From contig OY759215.1 in NCBI GenBank assembly GCA_963662175.1, positions 42,053,213 to 42,117,212 on the forward strand: a DNA stretch of 64,000 bases, read 5' to 3'. Of the stretch, positions 35,010-45,033 are shown one piece after another. Numbering within the stretch: the stretch's first letter is position 1; each line of letters begins with the position of its first letter. Both the position numbers and the translations under genes were made by a program. The notes under the pieces are model-generated. The model was not told the origin of the DNA. It did no database searches and saw only the letters and a list, made by a program, of their open reading frames with translations. Source of the DNA: Aradus depressus. Its lineage: Eukaryota; Arthropoda; Insecta; Hemiptera; Aradidae.

Positions 35010-35759
35010 TGGTATACTTGCTTCTTTTAGATGACTTATTCTAGACGTTCATTAATAAATAGATGGCCTAATGTGGACTTAGTGTCTTAAAGGGCATAAG
35101 GGACCTTGGAATGTCTTGGTATACTTGCTTCTTTTAGATGACTTATTCTAGACGTTCATTAATAAATAGATGGCCTAATGTGGACTTAGTGTCTTAAAGG
35201 GCATAAGGGACCTTGGAATGTCTTGGTATACTTGCTTCTTTTAGATGACTTATTCTAGACGTTCATTAATAAATAGATGGCCTAATGTGGACTTAGTGTC
35301 TTAAAGGGCATAAGGGACCTTGGAATGTCTTGGTATACTTGCTTCTTTTAGATGACTTATTCTAGACGTTCATTAATAAATAGATGGCCTAATGTGGACT
35401 TAGTGTCTTAAAGGGCATAAGGGACCTTGGAATGTCTTGGTATACTTGCTTCTTTTAGATGACTTATTCTAGACGTTCGTTAATAAATAGATGGCCTAAT
35501 GTGGACTTAGTGTCTTAAAGGGCATAAGGGACCTTGGAATGTCTTGGTATACTTGCTTCTTTTAGATGACTTATTCTAGACGTTCGTTAATAAATAGATG
35601 GCCTAATGTGGACTTAGTGTCTTAAAGGGCATAAGGGACCTTGGAATGTCTTGGTATACTTGCTTCTTTTAGATGACTTATTCTAGACGTTCATTAATAA
35701 ATAGATGGCCTAATGTGGACTTAGTGTCTTAAAGGGCATAAGGGACCTTGGAATGTCTT
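35010..35759 (+). repeat. 107-bp tandem array, seven near-identical units
   Basis: The unit from GGTATACTTGCTTCTTTTAG to CCTTGGAATGTCTT starts at 35011, 35118, 35225, 35332, 35439, 35546 and 35653, always 107 bases apart. The only difference I see is GTTCATTAA in units 1-4 and 7 against GTTCGTTAA in units 5 and 6. Such homogeneity points to recent amplification or active homogenisation. The unit has no long ORF and no inverted arms. Confidence 0.97.
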
Positions 35760-35814
35760 TAATAACCATTATTATAACCAGGTGGCCTGGGTGAAATCTG
35801 TTAGTGAATGAAAG

Positions 35815-36314
35815 GGTAATTAACTTCCCAGATGAAAAAATCTATAGGCCTCGGCCGGGTTTCGAACCCGCGATCTTGAGCTTAGTAGGCAACCACGCTA
35901 CTTCTGAGCTACATATAGACAGAACCAACTTTCATACATTACTCCTGGCCCATAATAAAAATGATATTTCAAATATTTTGTATTATTTAATCAGCGCTTT
36001 GAAACTTAGATTATTCATTGTTAATGAATAATGTACTTCAACTTATATATTATTTCGATATTCAATACCTACATCTCCACTCCATATTTACTGTCTCTGT
36101 TATATTATTATTAATTTGTAATTACTTATTTTATTTATTTATGTTATTTATTTAGTTTGTTAAAGGTTCCTTTAAATGTGTCATTATTGTTTTATATGTG
36201 TCATTATTATGTTAATATTGTAAAAGTAATGGTCACTGACTCAATTCTATAGGGGGTGATCCCTGTAAACAATAAAAATTATTATAATTTTTATTACTTC
36301 TGAGCTACCGGCTT
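35815..36314 (-). mobile_element. SINE head split by a later LINE insertion
   Basis: 35815-35912 is the inverse of a SINE head (GCCTCGGCCGGGTTTCGAAC, CGCGATCTTGAGC). The missing outer piece, CGGCTTC, resumes at 36309. The break is filled by 35913-36294. TACTTCTGAGCTAC, which belongs to the SINE, stands on both sides (35899-35912 and 36295-36308) as a 14-bp target duplication. Confidence 0.88.
35913..36294 (+). mobile_element. 5'-truncated LINE 3' end (382 bp)
   Basis: The insert is AT-rich and non-coding and ends in ACAATAAAAATTATTATAAT, a typical 3' terminus of a poly(A)-less or short-repeat-tailed LINE. It is exactly bracketed by the duplicated TACTTCTGAGCTAC. Phrases such as GGGGGTGATCCCTGTAAAC just before the tail are LINE 3' UTR-like. 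The family is not identified. Confidence 0.75.
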
Positions 36315-36424
36315 CAAGTATATATATATATATATAGACATAAAAAATCTCTCCCCTTAAATTTGTACGGGTATTGAATTTTTACTATATGTTTACCAGT
36401 ACTGTCCTAATACAGAAATTCACA

Positions 36425-36590
36425 CAAAAACTAATAACTTTCGATGAATCGATAACAATGAATCGATATGAAATTTTATATTTAAATTATATAAAATCAA
36501 TCTATTGGTTTTGAAGGAAGAGCAGGCATTTAATTGATTAATTCGTTTGAGGAAGTACATTCTCGATGATTCACCGACGAGTTTTTTTTT
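36425..36590 (-). mobile_element. TACTTCCCC-family left-end part
   Basis: ACTTTCGATGAATCGATAAC through TTAATTGATTAATTCGTTTG, AGGAAGTACATTC and GATTCACCGACGAG is the inverse of the family's left end. Confidence 0.6.
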
Positions 36591-37090
36591 TTCTGACTGC
36601 GATCAGACCAGATAATATTAAAGCTGTATTTTCAAAAATGTTGATTTTATTTTTATTGATGTTTTTAATCTCCGCTTAACCGATTACTCATTTTCCTTTT
36701 CGAACAATAAAAGACCCAAAGGTTACCGGTAAACGTCAACAGCTCTGACAGGACACATTCAATGTTTATCTCAACTCAATTTTTTTTCAGTCGATTTCTC
36801 TTGAAGAGGATAATAGAAATGTGATCATGAACATAACATATTTTTGAGCAGTTGGTACTTACGTAAAAGAAAAAAAATATAGACGGAAATGTTCTTACGG
36901 AAATCTTAACAACGGTACGAGGAGATAGCAACGGCAAAATAAATCAATGTGTCCAGTTTTATCGCTGTGTGTCTGTGTCTTAAATTGACAATGAAAGTCC
37001 TTCCGACAGGCAAAACTACGACCGGAAGGGGACTGAAAAATACTGGGCAATATTTAATTGAAATATCTAATAAGAAAATTAAATGGTAAG
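36591..37090. other. Intergenic, unidentified
   Basis: AT-rich; no gene or repeat was recognised. Confidence 0.4.
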
Positions 37091-37672
37091 AGACGGTATC
37101 ACTTACTACCAGAGGGCGCCGGTAGCTCAGTGGTATGCGTGCTTGACTTCTGAGCTCAAGGTCGTGGGTTCGTAGCCCGACCGAGGCCCTTAGTTTATTT
37201 TATCTGGGAGGTAAAATAAACTTAAGCATGCCGTCCTTCGGATGGGACGTTAAGCGATGGTCCCGAGCCTGTACGATGTCAGGTACTCGTTAAAGACCCC
37301 TAACCTTATAAAAAATTTAGGATAGGCAAAATTTAGGACTCCCAAAGTAGAGTCGGGCTCATGTCCACCAGAGTGACGAAAGAGCGCTCTGGTAGTAGGG
37401 CGATATGACCTCGTAGTTAAAGCCCGGGCATGAGTCATAAAACCTAACCTAACCTAACTTACTACCAGAGCGCTCTTTCGTCACCTGGTGGATATGAGCC
37501 CGACTCTACTATGGTAGTCCTAAATTTTGTATACCCTAAATTTTTATTCACTTAGGGTAGAGGTCTTTAGCGAGTACCTGACCTCGTACAGGCTCGGGAC
37601 CATCCGGATTTCGAACCCACGATCTCGAGCTCAGTAGGCAAGCACGCATACCACTGAGCTACCAGCGTCCTC
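37091..37672 (-). mobile_element. Older SINE, host of a SINE-in-SINE insertion
   Basis: The inverse SINE continues at 37457-37672 (CAGAGCGCTCTTTCGTCACC to the head ACCAGCGTCCTC). Its tail-side piece GGTATCACTTACTACCAGAG lies at 37095-37114. The younger SINE 37115-37456 sits between. Confidence 0.85.
37115..37456 (+). mobile_element. Young full-length SINE inside another SINE
   Basis: The complete plus-strand copy runs from GGCGCCGGTAGCTCAGTGG to AACCTAACCTAACCTA. ACTTACTACCAGAG is duplicated at 37101-37114 and 37457-37470. The 14-bp target lies in the common body of the host SINE. A (CCTAA)3 tail is preserved. Confidence 0.93.
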
Positions 37673-37877
37673 AAATGAGAGATGTGATAATATATTGAAT
37701 ATGATTACCTTTGTAATATGTTATTATCGTAAATTAACATGAAACTAAGGCTCTGACAACGCAAGTTAGAAATATCGGTGTACAATTGCTGCACTGAACT
37801 TTCAACTCTGCTGTGTCGTTCTATCCAGCACAGTTCGAAGGTATATTTTCTTCTCTAAAGGCGTCTTCTCACCACCA

Positions 37878-38862
37878 TACTGTAAAACTCCTCTTTACGG
37901 ACAATTTTGCTATGTCCCTGCTCGAGGTATAGGAAAATAATGTAATTTAACCCCTCTCGCAACGGACGCGGACAACCAATTTTTCTAGATATATTCACCT
38001 CTCCTAAGCGGACACTTACAAAACAATTCATTTGAAAAATGTAATTTTGAATGCTTTTTATTATTCTTAGAATTCGCTGTTTGTGAAACAAGCATACATA
38101 CCTACTAAAAAAATATAAAGAAAACGAATGTTTTTAAGAAATATTGTCTATTTCACAAGATATATAAAATATATGGGAGTACTTTCGGTATTGCTACCAT
38201 CTTGAGCCAAGACTTAACAAATACTGTACATAATAAATCAGTATTAGTTACGTAAGACGTGGATCTTCCACTAAAATTGTTTGTTGCAGAAGGGTGTCCG
38301 TTGAGGAGGGTTTAAAAAAAAACTCCATTATATGTATGTAGGTACATATACAAAACGTTTAATTTGCTTTTATGTTTAATACTACATATATAGGTAACGA
38401 ACAATAGATAATTAGATAAAACACACATAATAATAGTTATTATGGATTTTAAGTTTATAAACCAAACTTTTTAAAAAATATTTATTATCCATTTCACAAA
38501 AACCTTACGTAACAAATACTGATTTTTTATGTACAGTATTTGTTAAGTCGTGGCTGAAGATGATAGCAATACCGAAAGTACTTTCATATATTTTATATAT
38601 TTTGTGAAATGGACAATATTTTAAAAAAATGTTTAAAAACGTTTGGTTTATAAACTTAAAATCCATAATAACTATTATTATGTGTGTTTTAACTAATTAT
38701 CTATTGTTCGTTACCTATATATGTAGTATTAAACATAAAAGCTAATTAAACATTTTATATATGTACCTAAACACATATAATGGAGTTTTTTTTTTTTTTT
38801 AAACCCTCCTCAACAATTTTCTTGGTCCCGTGTTCTGTCCATTGCAGAGGGGTTTTACTGTA
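37878..38862 (+). mobile_element. Tigger/pogo-ended element with permuted internal inverted repeats
   Basis: TACTGTAAAACTCCTCTTTA at 37878 and the inverse TGCAGAGGGGTTTTACTGTA at 38843-38862 are TIRs of Tigger/pogo type with TA at the outer borders. Inside, 38131-38256 is the inverse of 38503-38628, and 38301-38500 is the inverse of 38601-38812. The pairs interleave and share a core (AATATTGTCTATTTCACAA). There is no ORF. It is a non-autonomous element built from a permuted palindrome. Confidence 0.75.
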
Positions 38863-39889
38863 CCACGAAAACCTGTTTTAGACCAATATGCAATGCAGCT
38901 GTTTATTTTGATGTTTTCTTGATACTTGCAAGTAATGAGCATCATTACTTAGCGCTGCAGTTTTTACATTTCTTCCACACTGGGGATTCTAAGACCTTCC
39001 GTTTGTGTTGACTTTGTAAAACAGTCATATAAATAATGAACGTATAAGGTGAAAGAAAGTAGATAGTAAGGTGGTTCGATTTGACCTTATAGGTCCGTGA
39101 CTCATGTGACCCTTTCGACCCTTACTGAACAACCTACCATCTTTTATGGAAATGTGATTAGACTTGAAAACAATGCCAGGGCATGGGGTCACTGGCGGCT
39201 CGACTAAGGAGAAATCGGAAGACATATGAAGTGGTGAAGCTGGTTGGCGACTAATCAGAGCTTCAGGGTTGGGTCCCCCTCACGTTTCTAGTCTTGTCCT
39301 TAGAGAGAGTCATTGCCTCTTCTCAGATCTCAGCATCTTCCCCCAACAGCGTTGAAAGTGTCTTCTTCACGTTGTTGCCCTTTCACCTTTGTACAGTTTT
39401 CCCCCACGGTCTCCTTGTCTTGAAAGTCGTGGAAGGGTCACTAATGAATTTAACTATCTTGTTTTGATCAGCCATTATTGACAATCTTAAGTATACTTGA
39501 AGGATCTTTAGAATTTCTCTACCTGACCTAGGTTTAAAATGTGTTTTCTAAGTGAAATGCCTAATTTCTGAGAGTCTATTTACATTGAGACTATATACAA
39601 TTAGTGATTTCCTATTTTTACTACTTTTTTAGAGTCAATTAATGTTGTAAAAACGGTAAAACTGTTGTATAAATCATCATCTTCCCTCCTTCACCTCAAC
39701 GGCCTCCTGGAAATAAAATAAAAATAAGGGTTTTAAGAAAACAAATAATTGACAGAACCTCATAAAAAAAATATGAATAGAACACAAGAAATATGTATAT
39801 AAAAACTCTAAATTACATGAACAAAAAAACTTTTAAAGAAAAAAAACAAAAACAAAGACCGTTTTTAACTTGTATAATTATATAACTAT
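38863..39889. other. Intergenic, unidentified
   Basis: 39030-39440 is richer in GC than the surroundings and carries an ORF on the minus strand (39025-39225) without recognisable motifs. The rest is AT-rich. It may be a decayed element. Confidence 0.35.
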
Positions 39890-40411
39890 TGTGCAGTATT
39901 TTTGAATAGGCGTTCTAAATTATCTACTCGACGAAAACCTATCTTCTCCGACCTCTCTGGACCTATGGCTTACAAAGATATGGTATAGCCAAGACTTCTA
40001 ACATCAAAAGAATATAGGTATTTCAATCCAAGACTCTCCGTCTGATGCCCACCATACGTTAGCAACAAGACTTTACACCGCGACAACGTCACACCCATAG
40101 ACACAATCATTTAACATTTATACCAACGTTTCTACACCAAAATTTACTTACACACCAATCCGGAAGTTCGCAAAATCTTAAGTACAAATTTACTTAGAGA
40201 GGTTGGCATAGAGATCTCCTGTTGTGAAGTGATGCCATGAGGGTTCACCGCTGGGTGTTTTTCCTCTCTCAAGCCTCTCATGTCATATTTATTTTTATAA
40301 TTTTATTTTATTTTTATTATTTTTGTATAGTACATGTCAGCCCAGCCGCTGGTTGTGCATTTTTGCATAGTTGTGGCTTAAAATAGATAAATACAAAAAA
40401 AAAAAAAAAAA
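39890..40411 (+). pseudogene. LINE C-terminal end, 3' UTR and poly(A) tail
   Basis: IKRI-stop-VFQSKTLRLM matches the conserved Q-x-x-Q-N-K-x-L-R stretch after the RT domain of jockey-like LINEs. The 3' part (GAGATCTCCTGTTGTGAAGT and following bases) is homologous in inverse to 53935-54345. The element ends in a run of about 19 A at 40394-40412. It is truncated and has stops. Confidence 0.75.
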
Positions 40412-40750
40412 AACTTGTATAATGCTAACTTCACAAAAATATATACATAAAGTATATTTGTACGTCGAAATAGTTCTTTGTTTTTATTTATTTTATTAGC
40501 TTTCCACTATATCGATACAGATCACAGTATTCGAACATTTCTAAACAAATAAAAAAAAAAAACCGGTCCGATTTTTGTAATTTTAATTGATCATAATAAA
40601 CTTGCGATTGTTCTTAAAGGATTATTGGACACTTCATAGAATTTTGTCACATAAAAGGACAATTTTAATATAAAAAACAATTTTATTAACTAAAACAAAT
40701 TTAAATAATCCTTAATTGTCTAAAAAATAACACAAATCATTAACTGATAA
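40412..40750. other. AT-rich spacer
   Basis: Nothing coding. It may include the 3' flank and inverted terminus of the Tc1-like element that ends just to the right. Confidence 0.4.
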
Positions 40751-40756
40751 AATTGA

Positions 40757-40915
40757 TTAGTAGGAAGTGTTTCCTACGACAGCTCGAATGACAGCCTGCA
40801 GACGTCGACCCATGTTCAGAATAAGGTGCTGGATGTGATCCTGGGGAATACGATCCCGCTCCTCAAGAAAAGCTGTAATGTTATTCCCTAACATATGATC
40901 TTCTGGCTTTTCCAT
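40757..40915 (-). pseudogene. Tc1-like transposase C terminus
   Basis: On the minus strand the sequence encodes RDRIPQDHIQHLILNMGRRL and then QAVIRAVVGNTSY with a natural stop (40757-40759). The pattern W/R-x-x-IPQ...I..MxRRLQAVI.A.GGxTxY is the end of Tc1/mariner transposases. The catalytic DDE domain is not present upstream, so the copy is dead. Confidence 0.82.
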
Positions 40916-41483
40916 GTAAAAAATGTATTTGTTACGCGAACATTCATACTTTCCTGAATTTCCCCTGCCGAAGACACCAGCAAAACTTGCACAAATCTAG
41001 TAATGTAATGGAAATTTGAACAATCTACCTTTTTTCGTTTTTCATTTATTAGATATCAGACAAACATATCCGAGACTCAGGGATAACGCGCTCACCTAAC
41101 ACTGTCGAAGATCTAGAAGCCGTTCATGTAGATTAAAGCAGGGCCGCCAACTACCTTCAAGCCTTCATCTAAGGTACCTCTGTTTACCAGTCCGTCCCTC
41201 CTCATAATGTATAAGGTTCGCATGACCACACAAGAGTATGGCGGGTTTGTCTGACCGATCACCTCAAGTCCAAGAGCCGTTAGTAGCTAATCTAGCATTG
41301 TTCAAGGCTCGTAAATCTCAACTTTCTAGAGGGAGGGAAAGGTAAGGAAGGAGTCTTCTGATAGCCGATAGTTGAGAGTAGCGTCCATCCGGAGTTCTTC
41401 TACTATCCGATAAACCCTGTAGTAGTAGCAGTTCTCTCTAGGAGGACAGTTGAAGCAAAATTGAATTGCGATAGTATTGGATA
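40916..41483. other. Intergenic, unidentified
   Basis: Moderately GC-rich 41060-41440 without an open frame or a family I recognise; possibly a decayed transposon. Confidence 0.35.
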
Positions 41484-41912
41484 TGTGGCGCCCCCCACAT
41501 ATTTTATTTATTTGTTTTATTATTTTGAGTTTTTAATTAATTAAATCGATATAATTTATTTCTAAGAAATTCATTTAATTTCAGACAAATATGAACAGTT
41601 GTCTTCGGAGGCTCTGGAAGCTGGACGGATTTGCGCCAACAAATATCTAGTGAAGAACTGCGGCAAAGATCAGTTCCACATAAGGATGAGACTTCATCCA
41701 TTCCATGTCATCAGAATTAATAAAATGTTGTCCTATGCTGGAGCTGATAGGCTCCAGACAGGGATGCGAGGTGCCTTCGGTAAGCCCCAAGGTACGGTGG
41801 CCCGAGTCCACATTGGCCAGCCCATTATGAGTGTCCGATCCAGTGACAGATAGGCGGCTGTTATTGAGGCAATATATGAGATAAATAAACAAAATATGTG
41901 GGGGGCGCCACA
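41484..41912 (+). mobile_element. TIR element that has captured an RpL10 exon
   Basis: GTGGCGCCCCCCACATATTT at 41485 and its exact inverse ending at 41911 are terminal inverted repeats (21 identical bases, similarity continuing into TTTATTT). GATA stands outside both ends (41480-41483 and 41913-41916), a possible 4-bp target duplication. The interior is AT-rich intron-like sequence ending TTTAATTTCAG, then a ribosomal protein L10 exon. There is no transposase. Gene capture at DNA level, with intron sequence retained, is inferred. Confidence 0.8.
41585..41886 (+). pseudogene. RpL10: Ribosomal protein L10 (uL16) exon fragment
   Basis: L10 is a large-subunit ribosomal protein near the peptidyl-transferase centre. 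After an intact splice acceptor at 41584 the frame (phase 1) encodes [20 protein letters not shown], then [39 protein letters not shown] and [17 protein letters not shown], nearly identical to animal L10. A TAG at 41851 replaces the next residues. AAVIEA then matches the following L10 helix before homology ends near 41870 at the inverted repeat. The N terminus and C terminus are absent. The acceptor and adjoining intron show it was copied from genomic DNA, not from mRNA. It is not a working ribosomal gene. Confidence 0.9.
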
Positions 41913-41916
41913 GATA

Positions 41917-42594
41917 TATTAAAGAGTGAGATAAGAAGCTTTTCTGACAGGATTAAAAACTCTGTATTGGTCAGCTACAACATAAAAATACGCTTGCGTT
42001 TCTTTCTGGTATTTACAAGAGGAATATCTTTCCCCCTTCCTAAAAACGCAAGCATATTTACAGCCGTACTTAAGATAATGGAAAGAAGATGTCCATAAGA
42101 TCCTTTTATGTACAGCATCATTGAGCGCTCTCCATTTTATTAATAATACTTTAAGCGGTTGATTTTCTAGTCAACGATGTCCAAAATTGGATACCCAGAA
42201 AAGTGAAAACACGTAGTATTTATGAGGGGAATGGGTGTCCATTGGAAGAGTAGGGGAGGATGGTGGTGGTACGGACTAGGGGTTCATATCGATATGCAAT
42301 ATATAAATTACATCGATATTTAGAGTATCTATATTTTTGTACCGATATATTTACTTCGCATTTTAACAGCTGATATTCGTATTTTAAATTTTTAAAACTA
42401 TTACGCCCTCGTATCATCGTCCTCACTGTCAACTAAATTTATTTCTCGAAATCGATAGAAAGGTAGTCCATCTTGTAATTGTGTATTTTCTATTCCCCGG
42501 TAACGATGTTGACTTGTGGCAATATTACTTTCTCATGATCCGTATGCCTATTCTGTCTGCAATTTTTAAATTAGTTTTGAGACTTAAATTAGTA
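41917..42594. other. Intergenic, unidentified
   Basis: Contains CATATCGATATGC-type stretches (42280-42345) that look like parts of a TA/ATCG-rich element; similar phrases recur at 43240-43310. No gene was recognised. Confidence 0.35.
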
Positions 42595-42707
42595 ACCGTG
42601 ATGCCTGGGCTTAACTACAAGGTCATATCGCCTACTGCCATAGCGCTCATTGGTCCCTCTGGTGAACATGAGCCCGACTCTACGCTGAGAGTCCTAAATG
42701 TTGGCTT
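42595..42707 (-). mobile_element. SINE tail fragment
   Basis: GATGCCTGGGCTTAACTACA, GGTCATATCGCCTACTGCC and GAACATGAGCCCGACTCTAC match the SINE 3' third in inverse. Confidence 0.8.
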
Positions 42708-42907
42708 ATTAGGTGGAGTAAACTGGGACAGATCCCAGATACCGGCACTTCTTACATTATTACTGATTTTATATTTGTATTTTTATATATGAAACATCAT
42801 ATTCATGAAATATAATAAAATACATTATTTATATTCCTTTTATATTTTTCTATGGATTTTATTTACTCAACAATATGTTTAAAATTTTCATTGATAATGT
42901 AGTCAGT

Positions 42908-43212
42908 TATTATGACTCATGTTTGAGCTTTAACTAAGAGGTCATATCGTCTACTACCAGAGCTCTCTTTCGTCCCTCTGGTGAACAAGAACCCAACTCT
43001 ACTATGAGAGTCCTAAATTTTGCCTACCCTAAATTTTTATTCACTTAGGGTAGGGGTCTTTAGCGAGTACCTGATATCGTACAGGCTCGGGACCATCGTT
43101 TAACATCCTATCCGGATGGCGTGCTTAAGTTTATTTAACCTCCCAAATAAAATAAACTAAGGGCCTCGGGCGGGTTACGAACCCGCTATCATTAGCTCAG
43201 TAAGCAAGCACC
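42908..43212 (-). mobile_element. SINE, nearly full length
   Basis: The inverse copy runs from TTATGACTCATGTTTGAGC to the B-box region GCGGGTTACGAACCCGC. The outermost head is replaced by AAGCAAGCACC and unrelated DNA. Base changes are numerous, so it is older. Confidence 0.86.
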
Positions 43213-43312
43213 ATTGATACATCTTGATAAATTTCGTCTCGATATTATCACGTTTTGATATCATTGTCTCGTATTACAAAATATCGATAATTTATTTTTG
43301 ATATTATCCCTA

Positions 43313-43500
43313 GTTGGACACCAAGCTGGAGCGGCTCCGATCGTACTCACTCCATCCGAACCTGCCCAAGAGAGATACGCTGATCGTGCCTAGGCTTGCT
43401 ATTGGACACACCAGGATACTACTAATTGGGGTTCACCCCTGACGTGAGACCCCCTTAGAATTAGCCAGAACTATCTCCGAGGAATATTTCGTAAAGATTC
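43313..43500 (+). pseudogene. LINE RNase H-distal fragment
   Basis: HPNLPKRDTLIVPRLAIGHT followed by R-I-L-L resembles the R-x-x-x-L-x-R-L-R-x-G-H-T motif downstream of RNase H in I/R1-type LINEs. Stops and truncation follow. It is dead. Confidence 0.6.
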
Positions 43501-43555
43501 TCCATATCTTAGGAACTTATCAGGCTTTTTTTAAGACAATAAATACTAACTACTT

Positions 43556-43760
43556 TTTTACAGGTCACGCATCTCTCCCCCTCCCCCCTCACAAATTAAT
43601 TTCATAGTGGCTTTACTGGATATATGAGAGTAATGTCCTGAAATCGTTTTCTTTGTTTCATTGACAAGGTAATTCTGAGACTTACCTTCCTTATACCCAA
43701 TAATGGCAGCATGAAATTAATTTAAGAAAGGGGGAGTGTATATAAAAGTGGTTGGTATAA
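43556..43760. mobile_element. Small inverted-repeat element (ACAGATCACTC family)
   Basis: TTTTTACAGGTCACGCATC and the central TCGTTTTCTTTGTTTCATT correspond to the element at 30310-30482 with its middle inverted. GGTTGGTATAAGGAACTCCT flanks the right side as at 30490 and 62490. Confidence 0.5.
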
Positions 43761-43829
43761 GGAACTCCTGGAAATCCAATAATAAAAACATATTTTTAAT
43801 TTTATTATTTTTATTTTATTTTATACACG

Positions 43830-44095
43830 TTACAATTTGAACATTACTTTGAAATATTCTCTACGAAAAATTATTGTACATTTTTTGGGGTGCTATAATC
43901 TTGATTCTATAACAAATCTGAGCGCATCTTTATGGGACCAACCGTTTCCGCATAAGTCAAGTAAACCTCTCAAAGAATGGATTTCCATATGTCTGTTTTT
44001 GGCATATATCTCGCAAACTGGGCGGCCTTCGAAAAATTATATTGCATATGAAATGTGCCTTTCACTTTTCTCTACAACTTTTATTTTAAGATCTG
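43830..44095 (-). mobile_element. Relic related to 32579-33200
   Basis: TATATCTCGCAAACTGGGCG and TCTCTACAACTTTT are inverse counterparts of GGTCGTCCGGTTTTCGAGAT and TAGTTGTAGAGAA at 32930-33010. The ORF across it (43837-44145) changes into RT-like sequence at its end and is not a gene. Confidence 0.5.
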
Positions 44096-44099
44096 TTCT

Positions 44100-44240
44100 G
44101 TCACGATATGCCAGAACCCTCTGCAACACTGGCGACCTACGCTGACGACTCATTGATCCTCAGTCAAAACGTAGCTCTAGATGTGTAGATTGAAATGAAG
44201 ACCTGGTGTAATGCCGGCGAGAAAACAAGGAATTATACTT
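44100..44240 (+). pseudogene. LINE reverse transcriptase snippet
   Basis: One frame reads MPEPSATLATYADDSLILSQ N before a stop: the YADD palm motif of a jockey-like reverse transcriptase. Only the motif region remains. Confidence 0.75.
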
Positions 44241-44310
44241 TATATAATTAATATTCAAGGGGCATTGATCAAATAGAGCCTTACTAAAAATTTAAATATA
44301 CAAATTAAAT

Positions 44311-44648
44311 GAGGGCGCCGGTAGCTCAGTGGTATGCATGCTTGCCTTCTGAGCTCAAGAACGTGGGTTCGAAACCCGACCGAGGCCCTTAGTTTATTTT
44401 ATCTGGGAGGTAAAATAAACTAAAGCACGCCGTCCTTTTGGATGAGACATTAAGCGATGGTCCCGAGCCTGTACGATGTCAGGTACTCGTTAAAGACCCC
44501 TACCCCTAGGTGAATACAAATTTAGGGCTCCCACAATAGAGTCGGGCTCATGTCCACCAGAGTGACGAAAGAGCGCTTTGATAGTAGGCGATATGACCTC
44601 GTAGTTAAAGCCCGGGCATGAGTCATAAAACCTAAAACCTAAACCCCC
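44311..44648 (+). mobile_element. tRNA-derived SINE with 12-bp target duplication
   Basis: Complete copy with A box TAGCTCAGTGG, B box GGTTCGAAACC and tail AACCTAAAACCTAAAC. TACAAATTAAAT stands at 44299-44310 and 44649-44660. Confidence 0.94.
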
Positions 44649-44754
44649 TACAAATTAAATTATTTATTTATTTATTTTTATTTTCGTATTCACAATCGGT
44701 TATAAAAAAGAAAAGAAAGCATAAGTAAATTGGATGAGTTGGTAGTTAGTTATT

Positions 44755-45033
44755 GTGGCACATTCCTGAGCTTTAACTACTCGTGTATCGTCATAACGCC
44801 TACTACCAGCGCTCTCTTTCGTCGCTCTGGTTGACATGAGCACGAATCTATTAAGGTACGTAAGGTAAGTAAGAGGTCTTTAACGAGTACTTGACATTGT
44901 ACAGACTCGGGATCGATGCTTAACGTCCCATCTGAAGGACACTCCGTTCTTCCCCACTCAAGGTTTTTCACCTCCCAGATAATAAAACATAAGGGCTACC
45001 AAGCATGCTACCTTTGAACTACTGGCGCTTTCT
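44755..45033 (-). mobile_element. Diverged SINE copy
   Basis: TCCTGAGCTTTAACTAC, CTACCAGCGCTCTCTTTCG and TCTTTAACGAGTACTTGACA match the family in inverse. The head is degraded (GAACTACTGGCGC). Old copy. Confidence 0.83.

Noticed and set aside
35010..35759. CRISPR array.
   Set aside because: The units are contiguous 107-bp repeats without spacers, in an animal genome.
37115..37190. SINE heads here and in other copies could be called tRNA genes.
   Set aside because: A and B boxes are present, but the acceptor stem does not pair and each is followed by the SINE body, so they are not functional tRNAs.
41599..41853. A functional RpL10 gene.
   Set aside because: Only one exon is present, stopped by TAG and cut off at an inverted repeat, with no upstream or downstream exons.
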